A DNA stretch of 13,636 nt from assembly GCA_016794765.1 (NCBI GenBank), contig JAEUJG010000319.1:1-13636 (forward strand), written 5' to 3'. Origin of the DNA: Spirochaetaceae bacterium (GTDB lineage: Bacteria > Spirochaetota > Spirochaetia > Treponematales > Rectinemataceae). Under the pieces are notes generated by a model that saw only the letters and a program-made list of their open reading frames with translations, ran no database searches and had not been told where the DNA came from. How positions within the stretch are numbered: position 1 is the first letter of the stretch; each line of letters starts with the position of its first letter. Positions 1-6,258 of this stretch are shown piece by piece. Position numbers and translations under genes: made by a program.

Positions 1-405
1 CGACACCGCGGCGCCCCTGTCGCGAAGTTCGGCGACGAGGCGCTTGATGAGCTCGAGGCCGCCGTCGGTGCCGAGATGGGACTGGCGGATCGAAAGGAGG
101 CGGACGCCGATCTTTTCGGCGCGGTGGGCGTAGCGCTCGAGGTTGCGCTTTTCGAGGATGTTGGGGTTGAGGAAGGCTTCGACCCGGGCGAGGTAGCTTC
201 CCGCCTCGGCTTCGTGCCAGCAGTTTTCGGGGAAGCCGATCGGCCAGGTGAAATTCATCTTGCAGTCGTTGCGCAGGCCGCCGGAGGAATACTCGTTCTT
301 GTCGAGGAGGAGGATGCCGAGGCCGGGTTTCCGGCCGAGAAGCTCAAAGGCCGCGCCGAGGCCGGCGGGGCCGGTTCCGACGATGACGACATCGTAACGT
401 TCCAT
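1..405 (-). CDS. FAD-dependent dehydrogenase, COG2509-like (N-terminal part only)
   Basis: Read by translating the minus strand from the ATG at 403-405; the frame stays open for 135 codons to the window edge, so the 3' end is missing. The N-terminus (MERYDVVIVGTGPAGLGAAF) is a Rossmann dinucleotide-binding fold with GxGxxG at residues 10-15 and an acidic residue (D35) closing the second strand, which binds the ADP part of FAD. A Gly-Gly/Asn-Asp-Cys-Lys segment near 42-49 and a RQSHLGTDGGLELIKRL stretch near 107-123 resemble the GTD-containing region of COG2509 flavoproteins (compare the RHIGTD motif there). The substrate of that family is not firmly known, so I name only the flavoprotein class. 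An AGGAGG (complement of 415-420) lies 9 nt before the ATG. It follows the diguanylate cyclase on the same strand after a repeat-bearing 144-bp gap. Flavoprotein call is strong; subfamily is moderate. Confidence 0.85.
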   Translation of the reverse strand, partial: MERYDVVIVGTGPAGLGAAFELLGRKPGLGILLLDKNEYSSGGLRNDCKMNFTWPIGFPENCWHEAEAGSYLARVEAFLNPNILEKRNLERYAHRAEKIGVRLLSIRQSHLGTDGGLELIKRLVAELRDRGAAVS

Positions 406-490
406 GGGGAAGTGCCTCCTAAAGGACTGTCATGCCGGTGGTGGAGCATAGCCTCAAAGCCCGGCAGGGCGGAAGGGGGCATTGTCCGGG

Positions 491-530
491 CGGGGACTGT
501 CCCCGTTTCCTCCCCGTTTCCCTGTCCCCG
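491..530 (-). repeat. REP-like GGGGACAG palindrome cluster between diguanylate cyclase and flavoprotein genes
   Basis: On the minus strand, 505-491 reads CGGGGACAGTCCCCG, a 6-bp inverted repeat with a 3-nt centre; 530-521 repeats CGGGGACAGG, and two GGAAACGGGGA units lie between. The first ten bases match the 15-nt dispersed repeat found at 6558, 7483 and 11212. The rest of the 406-549 gap holds no ORF. A weak promoter-like pair (TTCCGC at 469-474, TATGCT at 445-450, 18-bp spacing, minus strand) could serve the flavoprotein gene. Confidence 0.65.
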
Positions 531-549
531 CCCCCGGCCGGTTCGCCCT

Positions 550-1899
550 TCAGCCCGCCGCGTCTGCACTCCGGCCGGCCTTGCGGGCCCGCTTGTCCGC
601 GTACATCGCCGCGTCCGCGCGCGCGACGAGTTCGTCGGCGCTTGCCGTCTCGCCCGAACGGAAGAAGGCGAAGCCGTGGCTCAGGCCCATGGCTCCCCGC
701 TTCCCGAGGTTGGCCACGGCTTGGTCAAGTTCGCGGGCGGTGGCCAAAACGCGTTCCCAGATCGCCGCGGCCTCGCTTGGCGGGCAGTCCGGCAGGATGA
801 GGAGGAACTCGTCGCCGCCGAGCCGGGAGAGGAGGTCGGTTTCTCGGAGGTTCGCCTGCAGGGCCTGGGCAGCCTCGACGAGAAGGGCGTCGCCGGCCGC
901 GTGGCCGAGGGCGTCGTTGGCCTCCTTGAGGCCGTCCACGTCGACGAAGCAGATGGCCAGCTCGCTGGCGCGCCGTCGGGCACCCTTCAGCTCCCGTTCG
1001 AGCTGTTCAAGGCCGGTGCGGCGGTTGTAGGCGCCGGTGAGCTTGTCCCGCGTCGCGGCGAGGAGGAGGTCCTCCTCGAGGCGCTTGCGTTCCGAAATGT
1101 CGAGGTGGGTGCCCGCCATGCGGAGGGGCCGGCCTTCGGCGTCCCGCGAAACCAGCTTGCCCCGGTCGAGGACCCAGATCCAGCGGCCGTCCTTGTGGCG
1201 CATCCGCGCTTCGCATTCGTAGTAGGGAATGCGGCCCTCGAAATGCTCCTTGATGGCCGCCTCGGATTTCGCCAGGTCGTCGGGGTGGCAGAGGCCCGCC
1301 CAGGTTTCGATGGACAGGGGCTCGAGCTCGGCGAGGGTGTAGCCGCAGATCTCGGCCCAGCGCTCGTTCAATTCGACCTGGCCGGTCTTCACGTTCCAGT
1401 CCCAGAGTCCCACGCCGGAGCCTTCGAGGGCGAAGGCCAGGCGCTCCTCGGCGATGCGTTCCCAGCTAACGTCCTCGTAGGTGCCGAGGATGCCGATGAC
1501 GGTGCCGCCTTCGTCGCGGATCGGCAGCTTGTTCTTGCGGTGCCAGACGCGCCGGCCGTCCCGGAGGGTCGCCGGGTCCTCGTAGCCGAGCCGCGGGACG
1601 CCGCTCTCCATGATTTCCCGGTCGTCGGCCCGGACTTTATCCGCGAGCGAGGACCAGGCCAGGTCGAGGTCGGTCTTGCCGACGATGTCCTCCGGCGAAT
1701 CGAGGCCGGCGTCGCGGGCGAAGACCTTGTTGCAGCCCAGGTAGCGCGAGTCGCGGTCTTTCCAGAAAATTCCCACCGGAAGGGCGTCGAGGAGGGCGAG
1801 CAGCGCGGTTTTTTCCCTGCCGGCTTCCAGGTCGGCGCCTGCGGGGGAGGGGCGAAAAAGCTCGTCGGAGATCGAGGAGTGCTCGTCGCGTGGGGGCAT
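550..1899 (-). CDS. PAS-PAS-GGDEF diguanylate cyclase
   Basis: 449 aa, no signal peptide or membrane segment, so probably cytosolic. Two PAS domains (about residues 31-145 and 150-270, the second of the PAS_3 type ending in the usual DISERKRLEE linker) precede a GGDEF domain at about 280-440. The active-site loop GGDEF is at 361-365 and the metal-binding strand FVDVDGLK at 318-325, so it should condense two GTP to cyclic di-GMP. RETD at 352-355 sits exactly five residues before GGDEF and is a complete allosteric I-site, implying product inhibition. No EAL or HD-GYP partner domain is present. I chose the ATG at 1897-1899 because AGGAG (1905-1909) is 5 nt upstream; a TTG at 1912-1914 would add five residues but has no ribosome site. 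What the PAS domains sense is not visible. The gene follows mglC on the same strand but has its own possible promoter and hairpins upstream. Confidence 0.95.
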   Translation of the reverse strand: MPPRDEHSSISDELFRPSPAGADLEAGREKTALLALLDALPVGIFWKDRDSRYLGCNKVFARDAGLDSPEDIVGKTDLDLAWSSLADKVRADDREIMESGVPRLGYEDPATLRDGRRVWHRKNKLPIRDEGGTVIGILGTYEDVSWERIAEERLAFALEGSGVGLWDWNVKTGQVELNERWAEICGYTLAELEPLSIETWAGLCHPDDLAKSEAAIKEHFEGRIPYYECEARMRHKDGRWIWVLDRGKLVSRDAEGRPLRMAGTHLDISERKRLEEDLLLAATRDKLTGAYNRRTGLEQLERELKGARRRASELAICFVDVDGLKEANDALGHAAGDALLVEAAQALQANLRETDLLSRLGGDEFLLILPDCPPSEAAAIWERVLATARELDQAVANLGKRGAMGLSHGFAFFRSGETASADELVARADAAMYADKRARKAGRSADAAG

Positions 1900-1916
1900 G
1901 CTCGCTCCTGCCAAAA

Positions 1917-1945
1917 AGGATAGGGCGGCCGCGGCGCTTCCGCAA
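1917..1945 (-). promoter_or_regulatory. Possible promoter of the diguanylate cyclase gene
   Basis: Minus strand: TTGCGG (1940-1945), 17-bp spacer, TATCCT (1917-1922). The expected start, near 1910, would leave a leader of about 11 nt with the AGGAG ribosome site almost at its 5' end. Matches to consensus are partial (3/6 and 4/6). Confidence 0.4.
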
Positions 1946-1950
1946 GGACG

Positions 1951-1990
1951 GCGAAGGGGCCGCCCGGATCGTCCGGAGCGGCCCCTTCGC
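1951..1990 (-). terminator. Strong stem-loop downstream of mglC
   Basis: Perfect 13-bp stem (1951-1963 with 1978-1990) with a further 5-bp stem inside the loop (1964-1968 with 1972-1976). A second hairpin, 7 bp with an AGAA/TTCT loop, lies at 1999-2016, between it and the mglC stop codon. Neither is followed by a U-run on either strand, so this is not a textbook intrinsic terminator; it may be a 3' stabiliser or a terminator working without a U-tract. It marks the probable end of the mgl message. Confidence 0.5.
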
Positions 1991-2034
1991 GGGAGGCCCG
2001 CGGGAAGAATCCCGCGCGGAAGGCGCTTTTGGCT

Positions 2035-3093
2035 CTAGCGCTTGGCCAGGTACTTCCGGATGTCGAGGGCGACGGCCGCGATGATGATGGCGCCCTTGAT
2101 GATCTGCTGCCAGTAGGGATTCATGTTGATGAAGGTGAGGCCGTAGTTGATGATGCTGAAGATGAGGACGCCGACCAGCATGCCCGGCACGGTGCCGATG
2201 CCTCCGGAGGTGGAGACGCCGCCGACGACGCAGGCGGCGATCGCGTCGAGCTCGTAGCCGTTGCCGTAGTTGTTCGTGGCGCCGCCGGTGCGGGCCGCCT
2301 CCAGGGTGCCGGCGAGGCCGTAGAGGGCGCCCGCGAAGGCGTACACGAGGAGGAGGTTCTTGTTGACGGGGACGCCGGAGACCTTGGCGGCCTCGGGATT
2401 GCCGCCGATCGCGTAGATGTTCTTGCCGAAGCGGGTCTTGTTGTGGAGGACCCAGACCGCCACGGCGATGACGATGGCTATGATGACGATGAAGGGTATC
2501 GACCAGACGTCGTTGAAGCCGACGAAACCCGAGCCGAGGTTGGTGAAGTCCTTGCGGAGGCCGCCGATGGGCTGGGCGCCGTAGGGCGGGCGGTCGAAGT
2601 AGATCGAGGTGACGCCGTAGACCGCGACCATGGAGCCGAGGGTCGCGATGAAGGGCGGCACCTTGAGGTAGGCGATGATCGCGCCGTTGAGGAGGCCGAA
2701 GAGGGCGCAGGCGGCGATGGCCCCGACGATGGGCAGCCAGAGGGGGAGGTCCGGCATGTTCGGGTACATGCGCCGCGCGTACTCCTGGAACTGGAGGAGG
2801 GAGGCGGAGAGCACGGCCGCGAAGCCGACCTGCCGGCCTGCGGAGAGGTCGGTGCCGCCCGAGATCAGGATGCCGCCGACGCCGAGGGCGATGATGATGC
2901 GCGTCGCGGACATCGAGAGGATGTTCCGGAAGTTCGTCAGCGAGAGGAAGGTGGGCTCCTTGATCGCGATGCCCACGATGAGGATCATGAAGACGATGTA
3001 GATCGCGTACTTGACCGAGAAATCGGCGACGGCCTTGCGGCGGGCGAGGCTCGCGTTGGCGGTCGTCTCGACCGCGGCGCTGGGCTTGGGCAT
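2035..3093 (-). CDS. mglC: Galactose/methyl-galactoside ABC transporter permease MglC
   Basis: 352 aa inner-membrane permease; two copies would form the channel for the sugar delivered by MglB and driven by MglA. Hydrophobic segments run throughout, starting near residue 28. Residues 79-90 carry the GTDLSAGRQVG signature typical of MglC rather than RbsC; a cytoplasmic loop KTRFGKNIYAIGGNPEAAK begins at 219 and contacts the ATPase; YELDAIAACVVGG is at 280-292. These blocks closely match remembered E. coli MglC (336 aa). I start at the ATG at 3091-3093, because TAAGGAG formed by the mglA stop codon region lies about 8 nt before it; the GTG at 3100-3102 would overlap that site. It begins 12 bp after the mglA stop, so translation is probably coupled. 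Third and last gene of mglBAC. Confidence 0.96.
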   Translation of the reverse strand: MPKPSAAVETTANASLARRKAVADFSVKYAIYIVFMILIVGIAIKEPTFLSLTNFRNILSMSATRIIIALGVGGILISGGTDLSAGRQVGFAAVLSASLLQFQEYARRMYPNMPDLPLWLPIVGAIAACALFGLLNGAIIAYLKVPPFIATLGSMVAVYGVTSIYFDRPPYGAQPIGGLRKDFTNLGSGFVGFNDVWSIPFIVIIAIVIAVAVWVLHNKTRFGKNIYAIGGNPEAAKVSGVPVNKNLLLVYAFAGALYGLAGTLEAARTGGATNNYGNGYELDAIAACVVGGVSTSGGIGTVPGMLVGVLIFSIINYGLTFINMNPYWQQIIKGAIIIAAVALDIRKYLAKR

Positions 3094-3105
3094 GCTGCTC
3101 ACTCC

Positions 3106-4620
3106 TTACATGAACTGCGTCGCGAGACGCATGATCTCTTCTTGATTCGCGGTGGCGCCGTCGAGGACGCCGGTGAGGCGGCCTTCGCACATCACCATGA
3201 TCCGGTCGGACATGCCGAGAAGCTCGGGCATCTCGGAGGAGATCATGATGATGCTCTTTCCGCGCTTGGCGAGGTCGGCGATGATCGAGTAGATCTCGTA
3301 CTTCGCGCCGACGTCGATGCCGCGCGTCGGTTCGTCGAGGATGAGGATCTCGGGCTCCGTGAGGAGCCAGCGCGCGAAGAGCACCTTCTGCTGGTTGCCG
3401 CCGGAGAGGTCCTTGATGCGGGTCCTGGCCGTGGGCGTCTTCACGCGGAGGGAGGCGATGCTCCTCTTCACGTCCTCCGCGCCGCGCTTCTCGTCGAGGA
3501 GTCCGATGCGCCGCACGTAGCGGCGGAGGTTGGCGATGAGGGTGTTGTCCGAGACGGAGAGCATCGGCACGATGCCCGTAGCGCGGCGTTCCTCGGTGAG
3601 GAGGGCCATCTTGCGTCTGATGGCCTCCGTCGGCGCGCCTATGTCGACGATCCCGCCGTTGAGCGAGATCGTGCCCGACTCGATGGGGCGGAGGCCGAAG
3701 AGCGACTCGACGAGCTCGGTGCGCTTGGCTCCGACGAGGCCGCCGATGCCGAGGATCTCGCCCTTGCGGAGCTCGAAGGAGACGTCGCGGAAGGAGCGGG
3801 TCTCGGCGGAACAGAGGCCCTCGACCTTGAGGACCACGTCGCCGGGCAGGTTTTCGCGTTTCGGGAAGCGGCTCGAGAGGTCGCGGCCGACCATTTTCGA
3901 GATGATGAGGTCGGTGGTGAGGTCCTTGGCCGCGTAGGTGCCGACGTGGCGGCCGTCGCGCATGATGGAGACCTCGTCGGAGATCTCGAGGATCTCCTCC
4001 ATCTTGTGGGAGATGTATATGATGGCGACGCCCTCCGCGCGGAGCCGCCGGATGATGCCGAAGAGGTGGGCGACCTCGTTCTCGGTGAGGGAAGAGGTCG
4101 GCTCGTCCATGATGATGACCTTGGACTTGTAGGAAACCGCCTTGGCGATCTCTATGGACTGGATCTTGGAGACGGAGAGGTTGCGGACCCAGATCCTGGG
4201 ATCGAGGTCCATGTTGAGCTCGGCGAAGATGCGCTTGGTGTCGTCGTACATCTTCTTCTGGTCGATGAGCTTGAAGGGGCCGAGTCCCTTGATGGGGTAG
4301 CGGCCGAGCCAGAGGTTCTCCATCACGCTGCGGTAGGGCACCGGGAGGAGTTCCTGGTGGATCATCGAGATCCCGTGGTCGAGGGCCTGGCGGGAGTTCT
4401 GGAAGGCGACGCGGTCGCCCGCGAGCTTGATCTCGCCCTCGTCGGGGATGTAGATGCCGAACAGGCACTTCATCAGGGTCGATTTGCCGGCGCCGTTCTC
4501 GCCCATGAGGGCATGGACGGTTCCCGGGCGGATCTTGATCGTGACGTCGTCGAGCGCCTTGACGCCCGGGAAGCTCTTGGAGATGCCGTTCATCTCCAGG
4601 ATGAAATCGCTCGCGCCCAT
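3106..4620 (-). CDS. mglA: Galactose/methyl-galactoside ABC transporter ATPase MglA
   Basis: 504 aa, against 506 in E. coli; two fused ABC ATPase domains that power sugar import from the cytoplasmic side. First domain: Walker A GENGAGKS at 40-47, Walker B with DEPTSSL at 172-178, H-loop His205, and a degenerate signature (LSVSK, 148-152). Second domain: degenerate Walker A (GLVGAKRTE, 294-302, lacking the GKS/T), intact signature LSGGNQQK at 405-412 and Walker B LILDEPTRGID at 426-436. One complete site and one degenerate P-loop is the normal arrangement in the MglA/RbsA carbohydrate class. A GGAGG lies 7 nt before the ATG. The gene follows mglB after 99 bp containing a stem-loop, and its stop codon abuts the mglC ribosome site. 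Confidence 0.97.
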   Translation of the reverse strand: MGASDFILEMNGISKSFPGVKALDDVTIKIRPGTVHALMGENGAGKSTLMKCLFGIYIPDEGEIKLAGDRVAFQNSRQALDHGISMIHQELLPVPYRSVMENLWLGRYPIKGLGPFKLIDQKKMYDDTKRIFAELNMDLDPRIWVRNLSVSKIQSIEIAKAVSYKSKVIIMDEPTSSLTENEVAHLFGIIRRLRAEGVAIIYISHKMEEILEISDEVSIMRDGRHVGTYAAKDLTTDLIISKMVGRDLSSRFPKRENLPGDVVLKVEGLCSAETRSFRDVSFELRKGEILGIGGLVGAKRTELVESLFGLRPIESGTISLNGGIVDIGAPTEAIRRKMALLTEERRATGIVPMLSVSDNTLIANLRRYVRRIGLLDEKRGAEDVKRSIASLRVKTPTARTRIKDLSGGNQQKVLFARWLLTEPEILILDEPTRGIDVGAKYEIYSIIADLAKRGKSIIMISSEMPELLGMSDRIMVMCEGRLTGVLDGATANQEEIMRLATQFM

Positions 4621-4649
4621 CGTGGGCCTCCGTTTAGGCTTTTAGGAAA

Positions 4650-4683
4650 ACAGGGTGCACGCGCTCCGGCACATGCACCCTGT
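4650..4683 (-). terminator. mglB-mglA intercistronic stem-loop (attenuator or mRNA stabiliser)
   Basis: Perfect 10-bp stem ACAGGGTGCA / TGCACCCTGT (4650-4659 with 4674-4683) with a 14-nt loop. In the direction of transcription the stem runs into TTTTCC, a short U-tract, so some transcripts may stop here. A smaller CGGCCC/GGGCCG hairpin sits at 4699-4712 just after the mglB stop. Such a structure would leave more mglB than mglA-mglC message, as is common for binding-protein transporters. Confidence 0.6.
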
Positions 4684-4719
4684 CAGTACGCTACGCTACG
4701 GCCCGTGGGCCGTCAAGCC

Positions 4720-5718
4720 TTACTTGAAGTTCTTGTAGTTGTCCTTGGTGACCATCTGGTAGGGGACCCAGACGTACTTGCCGTCGGTGATCTCCCAGCC
4801 GGCCTTGGCGACGTCCTCGCCCTTGGCGAGAGCGTAGGCGAGGTCGAAGGTGGCCTTGCCCTGGTTCTTCGCGTCGTTGAGGACGGTGCCGAGGAGGGTG
4901 CCCTCCTCGAGGGCCTGGAGGGCGGGGGCGGTGGCGTCGACGCCGACGACGACGATCTGCTTCTTGCCGGCGAAGTAGCCTTCGGCCTTGAGGGCCTCGA
5001 TGGCGCCGAGAGCCATGTCGTCGTTGTTGCAGAACACGACCTCGATCTTGTCCTTGTAGGCGGCGAGATAGGCCTTCATCTTGTCGAAAGCCTTCGGGCG
5101 GTCCCACATGGCGGTGTCTTCGGCGAGCTTGTCGACGGCGATGCCGGCGTCGGTGACGGCCTTGATGGAGAACTGGGTGCGGAGCTCGGCGTCCTGGTGC
5201 CCGGGCTCGCCCTTGAGCATGATGTACTGGATCTTGCCGTCCTTGTTCTTGTCGGCGGCGGCGTTGGCCTTCCAGTAGTCGACGACGATCTGGCCCTGCA
5301 TGGTGCCGGACTGCTCGGCCTTGGCGCCGACGTAGTAGACCTTGTCCCACTTGCCCATGTCCTCGGCGAGGGGCTCGCGGTTGAAGAAGACGACGGGGGT
5401 CTTCTTGGCCTTGGCCTTCTCGATGATGGAGGCGGCCGCGGTGCGGTCGACGGGGTTGATGGCGATGGCGTTCATCTTCTTGGAGAGGAAGGCGTCGACC
5501 TGGTCGTTCTGCGTGGGCTGGGCGTTCTGGCTGTCCACGACCTCGACCTCGGCCTTGTCCTTGGCGTTCTCCGTGATGGAGTTGCGGACGTAGGACATGA
5601 AGGTGTCGTCAAACTTGTAGATGGCGGCGCCGATCTTCGGCTTGCCGCTGGCGGCCTTGCCGGAGCAACCGGCGAAGAGGACGGCGACGATGAGGAGCGC
5701 AAAAAGCAGTCTCTTCAT
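4720..5718 (-). CDS. mglB: Galactose/glucose-binding lipoprotein MglB
   Basis: 332 aa periplasmic-type sugar receptor feeding MglA2-MglC2. Residues 1-18 are a lipoprotein signal: KR, a hydrophobic core, then lipobox LFAGC with Cys18, so the mature protein should be membrane-anchored, unlike the soluble E. coli MglB. The fold and ligand residues match remembered E. coli MglB: YKFDDTF near the mature N-terminus, a calcium loop DKNKDGKIQ at 157-165, GEPGHQDAELR at 170-180 (His, Asp, Arg contacting sugar), TAMWD at 202-206 (stacking Trp205), NND at 231-233, Asp261 and VLND at 279-282. This supports D-galactose or D-glucose rather than ribose. AGGAGGG at 5727-5733 is 8 nt before the ATG. First gene of the operon, with its own promoter at 5786-5814. 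Confidence 0.97.
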   Translation of the reverse strand: MKRLLFALLIVAVLFAGCSGKAASGKPKIGAAIYKFDDTFMSYVRNSITENAKDKAEVEVVDSQNAQPTQNDQVDAFLSKKMNAIAINPVDRTAAASIIEKAKAKKTPVVFFNREPLAEDMGKWDKVYYVGAKAEQSGTMQGQIVVDYWKANAAADKNKDGKIQYIMLKGEPGHQDAELRTQFSIKAVTDAGIAVDKLAEDTAMWDRPKAFDKMKAYLAAYKDKIEVVFCNNDDMALGAIEALKAEGYFAGKKQIVVVGVDATAPALQALEEGTLLGTVLNDAKNQGKATFDLAYALAKGEDVAKAGWEITDGKYVWVPYQMVTKDNYKNFK

Positions 5719-5744
5719 TAAGTGATCCCTCCTGGAGGCGATTA

Positions 5745-5763
5745 CCGCGCCAAGACGGCGCGG
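5745..5763 (-). promoter_or_regulatory. Hairpin in the mglB 5' leader
   Basis: CCGCGCC and GGCGCGG (5745-5751 with 5757-5763) form a 7-bp stem with a 5-nt loop, about 12 nt before the ribosome site. An 11-bp palindrome, GCGTTAAACGC, lies further upstream at 5767-5777, just after the expected transcription start, and could be a repressor site. Both are visible; their function is a guess. Confidence 0.35.
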
Positions 5764-5785
5764 GGCGCGTTAAACGCCATTGATG

Positions 5786-5814
5786 ATTTTACCGGTTTTG
5801 TTTTTTCGTGTCCA
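5786..5814 (-). promoter_or_regulatory. Sigma70-type promoter of mglBAC
   Basis: Minus strand: TGGACA (5809-5814, 5/6 match to TTGACA), 17-bp A-rich spacer, TAAAAT (5786-5791, 5/6 match to TATAAT). Expected start near 5779, giving a leader of about 60 nt. The -10 box overlaps the stop codon of the upstream short DUF3795 gene. Confidence 0.75.
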
Positions 5815-6064
5815 GAGCGGGTGTTTCATTTGTTGATTTCTCGAGGGCGGCGGCCCGTCGCTCGCAGCTCGAGCAATAGGGTATGCGCGTCGTCGAATGA
5901 TGGAGACAGCCGGCGCAACGAAGCTCCTCCGGCGTGGCGGGCCGGGTCGCGGGATCCCAGAGCTCCCAGAGCGAGACGAGGGCGGCGGAGGCTCCCGCGG
6001 CCGTCGCGCGATAGACGGGACAGGTGGTGCAGTCGAAACCGCAGGGTGCTATATGTGGGGCCAT
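5789..6064 (-). CDS. Short DUF3795-family cysteine-rich protein (C-terminus lost)
   Basis: 91 aa. The N-terminus (IAPCGFDCTTCPVYRAT) and later CAGC and CSSC pairs are the DUF3795 pattern: Cys at 8, 12, 15, 50, 53, 64 and 67, probably binding a metal or cluster; the family function is unknown. The intact relative at 7051-7395 has 114 residues and four more cysteines (one after the CAEC pair, then C82, C85, C90); here the protein ends in an unrelated tail (about residues 75-91) and no trace of the missing part is seen in the other two frames downstream. The two copies are too different to be a recent duplication. No Shine-Dalgarno precedes the ATG, but a promoter at 6071-6099 ends 6 nt before it, suggesting a leaderless message. 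It could be functional in short form or a decaying gene. Confidence 0.75.
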   Translation of the reverse strand: MAPHIAPCGFDCTTCPVYRATAAGASAALVSLWELWDPATRPATPEELRCAGCLHHSTTRIPYCSSCERRAAALEKSTNETPALDTKKQNR

Positions 6065-6070
6065 GGGCGG

Positions 6071-6099
6071 AGTCTATCGACTTCGGCCTCCCATGACAA
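6071..6099 (-). promoter_or_regulatory. Promoter of the short DUF3795 gene (leaderless layout)
   Basis: Minus strand: TTGTCA (6094-6099, 5/6 match), 17-bp spacer, TAGACT (6071-6076, 4/6 match). Only GGGCGG/CCGCCC (6 nt) separates the -10 from the ATG, so transcription would begin at the A of the start codon. Confidence 0.6.
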
Positions 6100-6127
6100 G
6101 GAAAACCCGCCCCGAGCCGGGCGCCGC

Positions 6128-6249
6128 CGCTCCGGGGCGGGGCGCGCCAGTGGGCCACGCCCGTGTGGGGCGCTCCGGGGCGGGGCGCGCCAGTGGGCCA
6201 CGCCCGTGTGGGGCGCGCCGGGGTGGGACGCGCCGGGGTGGGACGCGCC
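6128..6249. repeat. Nested GC-rich tandem repeat: 43-bp unit x2 plus 15-bp unit x2.3
   Basis: 6128-6170 and 6171-6213 are identical 43-bp copies, directly adjoining. They run into a 15-bp unit GCGCCGGGGTGGGAC at 6215-6229 and 6230-6244, with a partial third copy. The array fills most of the 194-bp gap between the acetyltransferase stop and the short DUF3795 start. A 43-bp period does not keep a reading frame, so it is not a protein repeat. It probably changes copy number by slippage. Confidence 0.9.
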
Positions 6250-6258
6250 CGCGGCGCG

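Noticed and set aside
1900..1914. TTG start for the diguanylate cyclase at 1914
   Set aside because: No ribosome site before it, whereas the ATG at 1899 has AGGAG at good spacing.
76..1923. A 615-codon plus-strand open frame opposite the diguanylate cyclase and flavoprotein genes
   Set aside because: Antisense shadow: it spans two genes and their intergenic repeat, with no recognisable domain.
1637..4468. A 943-codon minus-strand frame overlapping mglA, mglC and the diguanylate cyclase
   Set aside because: Out of frame with conserved genes on the same strand and made of Arg/His/Pro-rich low-complexity sequence.
2029..5721. A 1230-codon open frame on the plus strand opposite the whole mglBAC operon
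   Set aside because: It is antisense to three strongly supported genes, its product is a low-complexity run of Gly, Asp, Val, Leu and Glu, and such frames arise when GC-rich genes avoid TTA, CTA and TCA codons.
6128..6249. Possible CRISPR array
   Set aside because: The units adjoin directly with no unique spacers, and there are no cas genes.
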